Under the pieces are notes generated by a model. It had not been told where the DNA came from and made no database searches. It worked only from the letters and a program-made list of their open reading frames with translations. A program made the position numbers and the translations under genes. A stretch of DNA of 64,000 bases from Zymoseptoria tritici IPO323 (lineage: Eukaryota > Ascomycota > Dothideomycetes > Mycosphaerellales > Mycosphaerellaceae): NCBI RefSeq assembly GCF_000219625.1, contig NC_018214.1, forward strand, positions 2,418,001 through 2,482,000. Reading direction: 5' to 3'. Positions 19,491-30,671 of this stretch are shown piece after piece (the stretch's first letter is position 1; every line of letters begins with the position of its first letter).

Positions 19491-20747
19491 CTAGTACGAA
19501 GGAGCGGCGAAGACTGAAGAAGCACCCCAGTATTGCTCAACACCGAGGTTACCGGCGGCCTTCCAGGTGTCGTTCTCGAAGGAGAAGATAGCGGACTTGG
19601 AGCCACAGACGGCAACGATCGAGTCAATGGCCTCCTTCTGCTCGGCGGTACCGGGAATGGCAGCTCCGTTGGCGTTACCGGCGGATGGCCAGCCAGTCTC
19701 GAGGTTGTAGGTGTCCTTGCCAGGGCAGGCAGACTCGAGGAGAGCCAACTCCGTCTTGACAAAGTCACCGGCACCGGAGGCAGCGACTGCGCCGTTGAAG
19801 TATGGGTGGATGTTGGCGGCGACGCAGTCGATGACAGGGCAGAAGATGGCGGCGTTCTCGACGATGACGGCGACGGTCTCGGTGGTAGTGACGGGACCGG
19901 TGTAGCCAGCAGCCTGGAACTTGGACTTGGTGTCGCTGATGAACGCGGCGAGCGAGCCGGCATCGGTGTGTCCTTGGAAGACGGCCTCGTTTCCGACAAC
20001 GACCATCTCAACCATGGACCAGTTATCCGCGCCCCAGGTGGTCAAGGTGCTGATCTGCTCGTGGCAGGTACCGGAGATGCCGGACCCATCGATGTACACT
20101 CCGAGGATAATCTTGAGACCCTCGGCGGCGCAGGCAGCGCCGACGTTCTCTGGGCCGGAGCAGTCGGTCGCGTAGATGCGAACGGTAGTGAAGCCCATGG
20201 ACTTGATCGACTTGATGTCGGAGGCGACGTCGCTGGCGGACTTGCATGTGCCGTCCTGCGCGTAGGGAGTGTAGGTCATGGCCCACTTGTTGCCGCTGGG
20301 CGTGATGGCCGCGTGGACGTCGTTGAGGACCTGCTTGGCGATGGCTGGCACGGAGTATGCAGGGGCAGAGTAGGCCGGTGCTGATGAGGAGACCGGTGCC
20401 TCGTACGTTGCGGGCGTCGGCGCAACGTAGACTGGAGGAGCCTTGGAGGTCGTAGCGGGTGGAGGAGCAACGTATGTCGAGGCTGGAGGAGGAGCAACAT
20501 AGGTCGAAGCTGGAGGAGGAGCGACGTAGGTCGAGGCTGGTGTATCCATAGCCATGGTTGGCTCGCCGTACCATGTCTTGGTGTACGTCTCGTAGGCGCA
20601 CTCGTCGGCCTGGACAACGACCGCAGGAACGGTGTAGTTGCTGTGCCTCTTGTGGAGGTGAGCATGCTGGTGCTCATTGCCGGCGTGAGGAACGGCATTG
20701 GCCAACAGGCCAGACGCAAGAAGCGCCGCGACAGTGTAGACACCCAT
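19491..20747 (-). CDS. Secreted GH17 beta-glucanase/glucanosyltransferase of the fungal wall (SCW4/BGT-like)
   Basis: Single exon of 418 residues with an N-terminal signal peptide (about residues 1-18, 'VAALLASGLLANAVPHA'). A proline/alanine-rich linker at about residues 70-150 has three copies of 'PASTYVAPP'. The GH17 barrel follows: 'KWAMTYTPYAQDGTCKSA', 'SMGFTTVRIYATDCSG', 'VVGNEAVFQG' with the acid/base Glu, and 'NLETGWPSAG' with the nucleophile Glu. Such enzymes trim or relink beta-1,3-glucan at the cell wall. No C-terminal GPI signal is seen, so it is probably secreted or wall-bound through the linker. An upstream methionine at 20939 is open but would bury the signal peptide; the ATG at 20747 is preferred. 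Confidence 0.9.
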   Translation of the reverse strand: MGVYTVAALLASGLLANAVPHAGNEHQHAHLHKRHSNYTVPAVVVQADECAYETYTKTWYGEPTMAMDTPASTYVAPPPASTYVAPPPASTYVAPPPATTSKAPPVYVAPTPATYEAPVSSSAPAYSAPAYSVPAIAKQVLNDVHAAITPSGNKWAMTYTPYAQDGTCKSASDVASDIKSIKSMGFTTVRIYATDCSGPENVGAACAAEGLKIILGVYIDGSGISGTCHEQISTLTTWGADNWSMVEMVVVGNEAVFQGHTDAGSLAAFISDTKSKFQAAGYTGPVTTTETVAVIVENAAIFCPVIDCVAANIHPYFNGAVAASGAGDFVKTELALLESACPGKDTYNLETGWPSAGNANGAAIPGTAEQKEAIDSIVAVCGSKSAIFSFENDTWKAAGNLGVEQYWGASSVFAAPSY

Positions 20748-22051
20748 TGTGATATGAGAATACCGTGATGATAGCCGCTGAACGAGTGAAGCGGGCTGTC
20801 GTTGAAAGAATGGCTTGGGGAGTCGTTGGTGAAGCGTGCGAAAGCGATGGACGAAGAAACCGAGCGCGCGGTGGGGACAAGACTCGCATTTTGATCGAAT
20901 TTGGCATGGCTGCCCTATACAACGCGATTTGCGCCTCACGCAAATTGGAGGTTGTTAGACGACGGCCGAGTTGGCCGCTATGGATGTGTTGGTGCTCAAA
21001 AGGGTAATGGTTAAATGAGGTCTTTGCCAAGATCGATAGAGCCCGCGCGGGAGGAAGGCGCCGTTGGACGGGATTGGGTGAATGAATGGGCCGTTGGCGT
21101 TGCTCGGCAGTGTGCTCCACTCGATCGGACTGGTTTGATGGTTCATCAGGAACGGGTAAACTCTGTCGAGTCGTCTATAGAACTCTAGATTTCGCACGGC
21201 AACCACTGACCGAGCTCATCTGCGATGAGGCAAATGTCAATGAATTGCCGGGCTCGTGAGTGGCCGACCCGAGGCAGGCGTGATGAGAGTCTTGAGAGAT
21301 GAGAGATGAGAACAGATTCGCGACGCATTCTGTAATAAGCATCTCATCAAACTGAGGAACTGGACCGATGAAGAAGAGAAGCATACTGCAGAAAGCATGT
21401 GCCTCCCTCGTGAGCCAGCATCTCAATCGATGAATACCAAGTACCCTCCAATTGCTGCTCGGGTGGTAGTCCTCGGCAAGTGATGTTATGTTCTCCAGGA
21501 AGCACAGGTCTCAGCCAACGGTCGGTGATCTCATGATTCTCAAATGCTTGTTGATAAGTTACAAAGCTTCCTCGAACTTTGTCACACCGCGTCCGGGGAA
21601 CGACAATCTGCTCCCTTCGACCGAGGTCGGATTGTGTGTTTCGCAGAACATCCATGAGAAGTCGACGTTATTGAAACGCCGTCCAGGATTACGCCGAGTC
21701 GAAGCTGTGACCAGCTCGCCGAACTCGCCGTCAACGGTGCGATTCTCACCGATACCATCTTGCTTCGGAACTGCAAGTGAGCGCGCAGTCGAACGCTTTA
21801 TGATTAGCAAAGATAGATGAGAGCAAAAGTTGCCCTCGGGAGAACCTTAGCATTGGTGATTCAGGTCGACGTACCTCGGTATGCTTCCGTGAGAATAGAG
21901 TTCAGCGAACGGCTTTGCAAAAAGCGAGGACTGCTCACCCTGCGGCCACAAAGCAAGCAGACAACCACTCAAGCCCCCCGAACAGGGCAAAAATGTTCCT
22001 CTTCCACAAGAACCACTCCACGATGTCAAAAGTGCAAAAGGAAAGCATCAG
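20748..22051. other. Gene-free interval, about 1.3 kb
   Basis: Promoter of the GH17 gene and flank of the tRNA gene. Short open frames on both strands (for example 21488-21820) have no recognisable domain and are not called. Confidence 0.4.
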
Positions 22052-22142
22052 CTCCCCCGCATAGGGTCGAACTATGAACCTCCCGATCGTTGTCTGCTGG
22101 CAGATAACAGTCGAACGCGCTAGCCAATTGCGCCACGGGGGA
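22052..22142 (-). tRNA. tRNA-Asn (GTT) with a 17-nt intron
   Basis: On the minus strand a full cloverleaf can be folded: a seven-pair acceptor stem TCCCCCG/CGGGGGA with discriminator G, U8-G9, a D-arm GCGC..GCGC, an anticodon stem TTCGA/TCGGG (with two G-U pairs), and a T-arm CATAG-TTCGACC-CTATG. The anticodon loop reads C-T-GTT-A, followed by 17 extra bases at the canonical intron site after position 37. The variable loop is five bases. Total length is 91 nt, 74 after removal of the intron. Confidence 0.88.
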
Positions 22143-23314
22143 GTGATGGCTGCCATGATCTACGCCTGAATATGAGTCTCCGCCCTGGTGCTGTCCTCGC
22201 CATGCTTCGTCCGATCGTTGGCCAGAGGGGTGGTGTCGAGTCAGTGCAGGTCAGGGATGGCTGGTTTGATGTTTCGGATGTTGCTGGCCGAGGCGGATTG
22301 AGCGTCAGTTCGCTGGAGCCCTTTCATTGCTGCAATCCCGAGGGCAAGGAGCCTGGCTGGTAGAGGTGTGGAGGTACAGTAGCGCGGACAACGGTGGCGG
22401 CAGAGTATTGGACCCAGACTGTCTTGGGAAGACGAGAGAGTCGGGATGTTGAGATCCGACAGAGAATCGGGCTCCTTCAGGGAGTTATGACAGAGTTGTA
22501 TCGTCATCAAAGGCCGGCGGACGATTGGCATGAAGGGCTGACCAGGACTCGTCGCCTTCGAAGGCCAATTTGGCCAGAAGATCGATGGTCTGGCCTGTGA
22601 ATCGACTGCGGAGTCGGAGGAGACGGTGCATGTCCTGGAGGGAAGCTGTTTGCTCTAAGTGATGCTCTCGTCGACGGCGTGGACTTGTAGCTCGTTGCCC
22701 TGGGATCTATCAGCAAAGAGAACGCGTCAAACTTGGAGATGGAGGTTCATGAGCTGAAGTCGAGTTGAAGAGGAAGTCGACGACATCGGTGATGGTGAAG
22801 ACGTCGGATGAGCACCAAGACCAGGTGGGAAGAACAGACGTCGTGCTGGTCGTACTGGTTGATCGAAGAGAAGAGAAGCGTGAGATGTGTTGAGATGATG
22901 TACGGGACAAGGTGACGTGGAAGAAGTTTGTTGACGTTTTGTGCTACAACAACTTTCCCGCCCAGTCGGCGTTTACATCCCGCCGCCTTCCCGTCCCTTC
23001 GCCGACGTCCCCTTCTCGTCTTCACTTCATTTCCTAAATTTGGACGGACTTGCCGCTAGTGTTGGAGTGGAGACTGTCGGGCTCTGGTAAGCTCGACGAT
23101 ATATTCGTTTAGCCTGGTAAGTGGAAGGCAGGTTCCACGGACAGTGCTTTACTCTCGAAGCTGGACGACAACAAGAGTGTTGGACAGCGATTGACCCTGT
23201 CGAAGGCTTGTCCGTTGCTCGTCGAAGACTCCCACGAGCGCCTCCCTCGTGGCAATGGCAGATCCAGAACGATAGCGGTCCACGATGACCTCCCGCTCCA
23301 CCGCCACATCGACC
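22143..23314. other. Gene-free interval, about 1.2 kb
   Basis: Between the tRNA and the 3' end of the enoyl-CoA hydratase gene. Several short open frames occur without credible content; no repeats seen. Confidence 0.4.
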
Positions 23315-24251
23315 CTACAACTTCGAAGCCACCCACTTCGGCTTCCTCTTCTCCACAAACGCCCTCACTCCCTCCTTCAGATTCTCTCCTTTACTCAACT
23401 TGGGCATCCACTGCTCCAACACCCTCTCCGTCCCTTCCTCGACCCCTATCCCCTCCCACCCCAACATGACGCCCTCTCGACTAACCCTCACCGCATCCGG
23501 ACTATTCCCCGCAATCAAACCCGCCAACTCCACCGCCTTCGCCACCACTCCCTCTCCCTGCCTACTCCCTTTCTCCTCCCCGTCCTCAACAACACAATTA
23601 ACCAAACCCCACCTCTCCGCTTCCCTCGCGCTCACCGGCCTACCCGTAAGAGCCATCTCCATCGCCCTCGGCTTGCCCACCGTACGGATCAAACGTGGCA
23701 GAGCTCCAGCGGCAGCGACGACTCCGATTTTGACTTCTGGCAAGGCAAAGGTCGCACGGGAAGAAGCGATCACCATGTCTGCGTTGATGATCATTTCGCA
23801 CCCGCCGCCGTAGCAGATTCCGTTGACGGCGGCGAGGATGGGTTTCTTGCCGGAGCGGCGGGAGAGGGCGCCGAACCCGGAGGGAGGCATGGTTCGCGGT
23901 GTGGAGGATTTGTTGGCTGCGTTCCATTCTGTGTGCCTTCATATCAGTACAATGTTGAACAGAGTTGCGAGGGTAGAGGAGGGGAGAGGATGATATACCC
24001 TTTAAATCCGCACCAGCGCAAAATGCCCGCCCCGTTCCCGTGAGGATTCCGACAGATAAGCTTGGTTCGACATCGAGCCAGGACCAGATCGCTTCGAGTT
24101 CATGGTTGGCGGCTGTGTGCAGGCAATTGAGTTCTTTTGGGCGATTAATTGTTACAAGCAGGACGCCGGGGGAGGGGTAGGAAATGAGGGTGTGTTTTGT
24201 TGGCGGTTGAGGCTGGGTGAGTTTAGAGGGTTTGAAGGAGATTGGAGGCAT
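23315..24251 (-). CDS. Enoyl-CoA hydratase/isomerase family protein with a peroxisomal targeting signal
   Basis: Two exons, 23999-24251 and 23315-23928, give 288 residues. Crotonase-fold motifs are clear: 'VTINRPKELNCLHTAANHEL', 'GTGRAFCAGADLK' (first oxyanion segment), 'AAVNGICYGGGCEMI' (second), 'FALPEVKIGVVAAAGALPRL' and 'REAERWGLVN'. The protein ends 'WVASKL', a classic C-terminal PTS1, so it should act in peroxisomes, probably on a beta-oxidation or branched acyl-CoA intermediate. The phase-1 intron (23929-23998) lies between the two CoA-binding segments. Whether it is a hydratase, an isomerase or another crotonase cannot be settled from the motifs. Confidence 0.87.
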
Positions 24252-24912
24252 GGTTTCTTTCAATTGCTGATGGTCTTTTCTTGGTGCAGGATGGGTGTTG
24301 GAGGTGTTCTAGGATATGGAGTGTGTGATGGAAAGGTCGAGGATGACTTGGTGGGGAGATGTCGTTGCTGATCGTCGCCTCGGCTGTGGGATGCAGCTGG
24401 GGATGACATTCTGTCAACGAGTCGATCGCGTTTGTCAATGCTGCAAACTACTTCTGCTTTGCAAGGCGAGTGATCGATGCTGCTAAATTCATTACTAGAA
24501 CAGGCATCTTCAAGCTCGAAAGCAGCGGCGGGTATGTCGACACCGCCGGCCAACAAGCACTTTCCTCCGGCTGGAAAGGTGCCTTCATGTCAAACGTCCT
24601 CATTTTATCGCTCTATATACAAGGCAGCTTCTGTCTCCCATTCTATCAATACATCTGGAATCGAAGCCATGGCAGATGACATTGTTCAACACCAAAAGCC
24701 TCCGTGGCTCATTCATCCTTCGCTTCTCTCCACCTTTGTCGGCCTGTATATACATTTTCTGAGCGGAGTGATGGACGTCGTCCTGGGACGTGATGTTCGA
24801 ATCGAACGCATTGCATGAGCTGATGATGTCGAATAGATGTCCACGTCTGACGCTTCGCTGGGAGGCCAGAGATCGTGATGCTTCGCGGTCCGAGATCGCA
24901 TCGTATACAATT
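24252..24912. other. Intergenic, about 660 bases
   Basis: Between two minus-strand genes: 3' flank of Lon and promoter of the enoyl-CoA hydratase gene. No gene recognised. Confidence 0.4.
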
Positions 24913-27900
24913 CTAATCGTCATGGCCATCCTCCTTTTCCCTCTCTTCCTTCGGCGGCTTAGCGAGCTCCTTCTTCCAAAGTCCATTGACCTGCGACTCA
25001 TCGATGTCGTTAAACACAAGCTTGAAGACGTCCGAGTACCAGTCGACCGGCTTGCCTTCGATGCCTGCTTTGATGTTCTGCAGTCACAACGTTAGCTTGA
25101 CTCCCACAAATCATTCAGAAAACAAAAAGCAGATACTCACCTCCGGCAACTCAATCCAATCACTCAAATTGTCCCTCGGGAAGATGACCATTCTCGCGCC
25201 CGCTCGTCGTGCCGCGACAGTCTTCTCCCTCAACCCTCCAATCCTCAAAACCTTACCCGTAACCGTCAGCTCACCCGTCATCGCAATCGTTGGGTCCAGC
25301 GGTCGGTCCAGCGCCAAACTCAGCATACTCGTCGCCATCGTGATACCGGCACTCGGTCCATCTTTCTGCACAGCACCCTCGGGGCAATGCAAGTGAAGTC
25401 TTGCCTTCTCGAAGAACTTATTACCAGGAAACTGCTTCGCCAGCAAGCCCTTAGCAAACGAGTAGGCGATGAGCGTGGACTCTTTCATCACTGCCTTGAG
25501 GTTTCCAGTTCGCTCCAAGCCAGGGGAGGAGTTGTATCGTAGAGCGTTCTGTAAGATGCATTCCACGTATAGTGCGGCACCACCCATTTGCGTCCAGGCG
25601 AGACCCATTGCTACACCAGGTGGAGTGACATCGTAAAGACGGTCGGAGGTGAAGACGGGAGGGCCAACGTAGTCTTTCAGATTCTCGGAGGTGATGTTCA
25701 CGTGCACGCTGTCAGGGACATTGAGAGCCACACGTGGGACCTCGGTGGTCTCCTGCTCGATGGTCTCGGGAGTGACATTGACCTCAGTGTCGTCCTTCTT
25801 GGACTCCTCGGCGGCAGCTTTGCCTTCTTCTGTGAGCGCTTTGTCTTCGGACAGGACCTCCTCGCCGAGGTCCTGGATGATCTTCAATGCGGACTTGCGG
25901 TAGACCTTTTCAATCTGCTTCTTCAGGTTGCGAACACCGGATTCGCGGCAGTACTTGTTGATGAGCTCGTTGATGGCGTCTTTGCTGAGGTCGACATCGA
26001 CGTCTTTCAGACCACTGAGCTCCTTGGCCTGAGGTGCCAGGTAGCGTTCGGCAATGGCCATCTTCTCGTCAGCGACATAGCCGGAGAGTTCGATCATCTC
26101 CATTCGATCGAGGAGGGGGCGTGGGATCGTATCGGTCATGTTGGCTGTGCAAACAAAGAGGACCTTGGAAAGATCCACCGGCACGTCCATGTAGTGATCC
26201 AAGAAGGAGTTGTTCTGTTCGGGGTCCAGCAATTCGAGAAGCGCACTTGACGGATCGCCCTGGTGACCGCGGCCAATCTTGTCGACCTCATCGATCAGAA
26301 TGAGAGGGTTCTCAGTCTGGCATTTCTTCAGCGCCTGGATGATGCGACCGGGCAGAGCACCAACATATGTTCGTCGATGACCCTTGATCTCAGCAACATC
26401 AGTCAGACCACCAACACTGAAGCGGTAGTACTGCCTGTTGAGCGCTCTTGCGATCGACTTGCCGATACTCGTCTTTCCGACACCAGGAGGTCCGACCATG
26501 CACAAAATCTTGCCCTCGACAGTGCCACGCAGTTTTCCAACCGCGATGAACTCGAGGATGCGATCCTTGACGTCCTTCAGACCGTGGTGATCCTCATCCA
26601 GGACCTCCTGAGCGTGCTGAATGCCAAAGTTCTCAGCACTCCTTTGACCCCACGGAATCTGCGTGAGCCAGTCGAGGTAATTTCTCGTCACGTTGAACTC
26701 GCTTGCTGCGGGTTCAAGGTGAGCCAGCTTGTTAAGCTCCTCATCGAAGACCTTCTTGACGACCTCCGGCATAGCCAACTTCGAGCCCTTCTCCTTGAAC
26801 TTCTCCACGAGCTTGTCTTTTCCGTCACTCTCTAGGCCAAGCTCACGTCGGATACCCTTCATCTGCTCCATCAGCCAGTACTCGCGCTGACGCTTTTGGA
26901 TCTTGCTCTCGACATCTTTCGAAATCTTGCTGCTGAGTTGTGCGTTCATGTGCTCTTTCTTGATGACCTCGAGCGCCTTGCTGAGTCGCTGTTCGATGTT
27001 AAGGGAAGCCAAGACTGCTTGAGCCTCCTCCATCTCACCGCCAGAAACCGCAGCAGCAAAATCGGCGAGCTTCGCGGGCTCATCCGCGATGTTGGCTGCG
27101 GACTGAGACATCGCAAAGGCAGAGACATGATCTCTGAACAATGTGTTGACACTGCCAATCTCCTTGCAGGTGTTGACAATCTCCGAGATCAAAGCGCGAA
27201 TTGTTGGCGAGCGCTTGTCAAACGGCTCGTCGGCGAGGTTATCCACCTTCACCAGACTGACTGGCCAGTCTCGCAAGAAGTCCGTCGGCTGCTGCAGCTG
27301 CAGCTTGTTGTCCTTCTCCTTCGCCTCTTTCTCAGCCGCGGATTCCTCAAAGCTTGCCACCACATCGCCCTTCTTCTCCTCCGCTTCAGTCTTGGCTTGA
27401 GCCTCCTCGGGCACGTCCTCGATGGTCGCCTGAGATGCTGAAGATGGTACCGACGTTGACGCTGATTCTGGTTGGGGTGCCGCTGGCGGACCTCGATTCG
27501 GTGGAATGAGCTCACTCAGCTTTATCCTTCTGTGAGGATAGAGCACAGCCTGCAAAGCCTTCTCCTCGCCGTGTCCGGCTGGGAAAGCACCAGTTACCTG
27601 GCAGAAGGTTCCCACATCGTACACCTCACTCGGATCGTTGATGACATCCTGGCTGCTATCCTGATCCTTCAACAAAAAGGCTCCGACATAGCTCTGCCCT
27701 CGCTTCAACAGCTCCTGCACTGCCGCGACAACGTTCGGATCTCGAATCGTGATAGCTTTGTAGAAGCCAGGGAAAAGTGGCCGTTGTGCAATCGGGATCG
27801 CAAGAACCTGAGGGTACACATCCGGTACTTGAGGCTTTGCGAGCTCTCGCTTCTCGTTCTTCCGCTTTCGTCCAGGCCCATCGCCACCGCTACCTGATCC

Positions 27901-28278
27901 AGACTCGCCACCACCTGCACCTCCTGCTGCTGATGCCTTGCCATCCGTCAGTCCAGGAATCGGTGTAGGCTCCGAAGTCTTGCTCTTCGCCTCTGCCTGG
28001 TCCTCCTTCTCCACCTGTTTCTCTGCTTCCTCGACGAGCTCTTCTGCGGTCGGTGGAAGCTTCTCCTTCCGCCGCGCCGGAGATGTGGAGAAGTCGCGTG
28101 ACAGTGGGATGGTCGTGCGCAGGTAGGATTGCGGTCTCGTGCTTAAGGATTGTGGCGATGGTAATCGTGCAGACAGCTGCGTCTGGTATATCCTACATGG
28201 TGCTCTTGCAGTCGTGTACGCGCGCGTAGGTGACTGTCGCAGTGCTGCCCGCCATGCAGCGCCTCGACCGTAAACCAT
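24913..28278 (-). CDS. PIM1: Mitochondrial ATP-dependent Lon protease
   Basis: Two exons, 25141-28278 and 24913-25077, give 1100 residues. An arginine/serine-rich N-terminus is a mitochondrial presequence, followed by a charged K/E/G-rich linker. The Lon substrate-binding domain begins near 'VLAIPIAQRPLFPGFYKAIT'. The AAA+ module has Walker A 'GPPGVGKTSIGKS', 'LILIDEVDKIGRGHQGDPSS' with Walker B, and a sensor region. The C-terminal peptidase carries the catalytic Ser in 'KDGPSAGITMATS' and Lys in 'TGKVLRIGGLREK'. It degrades damaged matrix proteins and supports mtDNA maintenance. A large acidic insert ('KKDDTEVNVTPETIEQETTE') precedes the protease domain, as in other fungal Pim1. The short last exon encodes the acidic tail 'EREKEDGHDD'. 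Confidence 0.94.
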
Positions 28279-28740
28279 GCTCTCGCGGCCCAGTTGGGAG
28301 GGTTATTCGATGGGGGAATAGACCGTCAGATGCGAGGATGTCGTTGATGATAGGACTGTACAATGGATTGAAGAGAGAACGACAGAAGCGGACGAGGGGC
28401 GTAAGGTCCGATAGCACAGTAGTGTATAGTCTTGCTTAACAAATCAATGATCGGTCGTCGGTCTCTTTGGGCTGGACTCGAGCTCTCTTTCGCCTCCAAA
28501 GCCGATGACGGCACGATCTGGCCGACGAGCTCGGACTCTCCCGCCAAGACCAGCGTTTACACCTCACCTGCTGCCATCGACCTTCTCATTCTCACATGTC
28601 AATTGACATAATTGTTCGAAATGCTATCAAGACATATCTCGAGCGGCTGAGGGATTCGGAATGGCCTTGCATCCTCGGGCTGGACCTACGCATCCGGCCA
28701 GCAGAGACGGACGAACACGACTCCTGGTCCACTCAACCCA

Positions 28741-29973
28741 ATGTCTCCTACACAATCGACGGGCATCGTATCAGCGGCGTGTTTGGAAGAGTTTTCGCTA
28801 TGTGTGCGTGTTACGACGGAGCCTCGTATGAAAGCCGTCCTTGGCCTTTCGCATTTGCCTCGAGCCTTGTCCTTATTGTCCGTGTCCCGCGCAACGTCTG
28901 CTGAGCTCCAGCTACAGAATGTGGCATGTTGCTTGATCACCAAGGTCAGAATGTGTCACCTGTCCCCGGGAAGTATGCTGTTCAATTTCTCGATTGTCTT
29001 TCGTGTTTCCATTGTCTTTCGTGTTTTCATTGTTTTTCGTGTTTCAAGAATGGGCTTCGCAGCCGTGATGCTCGGCCTTCCGAGGCCGCCGAATCCTGTT
29101 CTGCCAGGCCATGAGAGCGGCATTGTCAATTATCAATCAGCCCGCTTTCAGAACACCATGCATCAACCACACTTGCTACGTGTCCTTCGTGAGCGCTGCT
29201 TTGCTCCGATTGGCACCAACCCTTCTGTTTTTGGTCAAAAAGTCAAAAGTTTTGCGCGTTCCACGCCGGACTCGTCCTCATTCCGCCTAGCTCCCATCCA
29301 CATCACAATAGCAAAACCAAACGACGACAAAAAGACAACAACATCGAAACCAACAAAAAAAAGACCCATCACAACTCCCACGAACCTACTTCGGATTTTG
29401 GGGGGACCTCTGGGTAGCCAGTCGGATTTTCAATACCGTATAGAATTACAGCTACTACGCAAGAATTGTGAGGGTAGCGCACTCGCCATTCTGCTAAAGC
29501 AGACTCCACTAACGAAGCAGAAACTAGAGGGTCTTGGTGGCTCTGAAGACGGCGGAATTTGTGAAGAATATGTACCTAAGTTTTATGCGGCTGGTCGGCA
29601 CGGCACAATTCTCGCGCTTAGCAAGTCATGCGAATGCATTCGAGGTCGGGTGCGGACAGTGAGCGTGGTCGCGGCAGGAGAGATGTGGGATCACTTCTTG
29701 ATACTGTCTTATATGTCACCGGTGCAAGCTAGTCTCGCACTCTTACTGCGCAGCTCTCGATCTCATACGCAGCGATTTCTAGTATGCGCGCTGCAAAGCG
29801 AACGGGCACGCCAGTGCCGGGTTTCCGAAAGTGCTGGTCGTGTCCGTGCGAGGCTCGAAGATGTAGCCGGTGAGATCAACCACCCGCGCAAGGTGCAATG
29901 GGTGAATACTTCATACAGTCGCTGCGGAATGGAGAGACGACAAAATCCTAATGTTGCTTTGATTCCCGCTTGA
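28741..29973 (+). CDS. Orphan 410-residue open reading frame, uncertain
   Basis: Uninterrupted frame of 410 codons, unusually long for non-coding DNA at this base composition. The product is basic with no domain, signal peptide or clear transmembrane segment. It includes three near-perfect copies of a six-residue unit 'IVFRVS', encoded by an 18-bp tandem repeat. A lysine/threonine-rich stretch ('NDDKKTTTSKPTKKRP') follows. Codon choice looks less biased than in the neighbouring genes. It could be a lineage-specific gene, a spliced non-coding transcript, or chance. Confidence 0.22.
   Translation: MSPTQSTGIVSAACLEEFSLCVRVTTEPRMKAVLGLSHLPRALSLLSVSRATSAELQLQNVACCLITKVRMCHLSPGSMLFNFSIVFRVSIVFRVFIVFRVSRMGFAAVMLGLPRPPNPVLPGHESGIVNYQSARFQNTMHQPHLLRVLRERCFAPIGTNPSVFGQKVKSFARSTPDSSSFRLAPIHITIAKPNDDKKTTTSKPTKKRPITTPTNLLRILGGPLGSQSDFQYRIELQLLRKNCEGSALAILLKQTPLTKQKLEGLGGSEDGGICEEYVPKFYAAGRHGTILALSKSCECIRGRVRTVSVVAAGEMWDHFLILSYMSPVQASLALLLRSSRSHTQRFLVCALQSERARQCRVSESAGRVRARLEDVAGEINHPRKVQWVNTSYSRCGMERRQNPNVALIPA
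28993..29046 (+). repeat. 18-bp tandem repeat, three copies
   Basis: Unit 'ATTGTCTTTCGTGTTTCC' at 28993-29010, 29011-29028 and 29029-29046, with one or two changes per copy. The period keeps the reading frame of the surrounding open frame. Confidence 0.85.
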
Positions 29974-30106
29974 TGACTCAATTCCGTGTTCACCGCCTAT
30001 CTGCGCGTCCAGTGCCGCCTTCATTTCCAAGTCCGCACGATGCGTAATGTCCCGCTTGAGCCATCGATCTCCCCAATACTGCTGCCTCTCGCCGGCAACG
30101 CAGCCG

Positions 30107-30503
30107 CTACGGGCTCTTGCCGCGACGCTCGCGGGTGAATTCGTCCTCATCGGCATCGAGTGGCCTTGACGTGCGCTTGTTGAAACGTGACTTTTTCCGC
30201 GCAGTGCCGGTGGTAGAGGCGTTGATTCCCTTCTTGTCTTTGGTATGTGGTTTGTCGGAGCGGACGCCAGAATTGTCAGTTTTCTCGAAGGCAACGGTTT
30301 TTCCGGATGACCTCGCCTTTTTTTTTCTTGTTGGCCGATTCCTCCTCACTCGAGAGCAGATCGAGCATGTTGGAGACAGTACCCGGCTGGCCGAATCCTC
30401 CCGAAGGCTCCAGCCCGGATCTAGGGACGGGGACTTCATCTTCTTCCTCCACCAAACTGTTCGGATCAGCAGGTGAAAGCGCGTCGGTCCTTACTGCGAA
30501 CAC
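30107..30503 (-). pseudogene. Disordered basic protein, frame broken at an A9 homopolymer
   Basis: Two overlapping minus-strand frames fit one protein: 30503 down to about 30320 ('LVEEEDEVPVPRSGLEPSGG', 'SNMLDLLSSEEESANKKKK') and then a frame ending at 30107 ('KTVAFEKTDNSGVRSDKPH', 'TRPLDADEDEF'-like, 'RERRGKSP'). The switch falls at a run of nine A on the minus strand (nine T at 30318-30326). One base fewer would join them. Near the 5' end a possible intron (GTAAGG.. to ..GAACAG) may replace the apparent start. This may be an assembly error in a homopolymer, true decay, or ribosomal slippage. No domain is recognised. Confidence 0.38.
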
Positions 30504-30671
30504 ATCGATTTCCGCTGTTGATCTAATTCACACGCTGGCCGATCGCTATATCAAACTCCTCGACACTTGTCTCGACTCTCTCCTATCGAAGCTCCAGCCT
30601 TAGCGGCACGCAAAAGAATTTGCAAACACAGCCGCACTGCAACCTCCCAGAAGACCGAATTCTCCACTCTC

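Larger units (their letters stand above)
28279..30106. other. 1.8-kb interval with one long orphan reading frame
   Basis: Upstream of Lon. Apart from the 410-codon frame at 28741-29973, described separately, I see no gene. The 18-bp repeat at 28993-29046 lies within it. Confidence 0.4.

Noticed and set aside
25588..27441. Long plus-strand frames opposite Lon
   Set aside because: Antisense to the Lon coding exon, which has unmistakable motifs; these frames have no independent support.
29911..30294. Overlapping minus-strand frame with 'YWGDRWLKRDITHRADLEM'
   Set aside because: Looks protein-like, but it could be joined to the frame-broken gene only by removing a 29-base segment, which is too short for an intron; the other frame reaches a normal stop.
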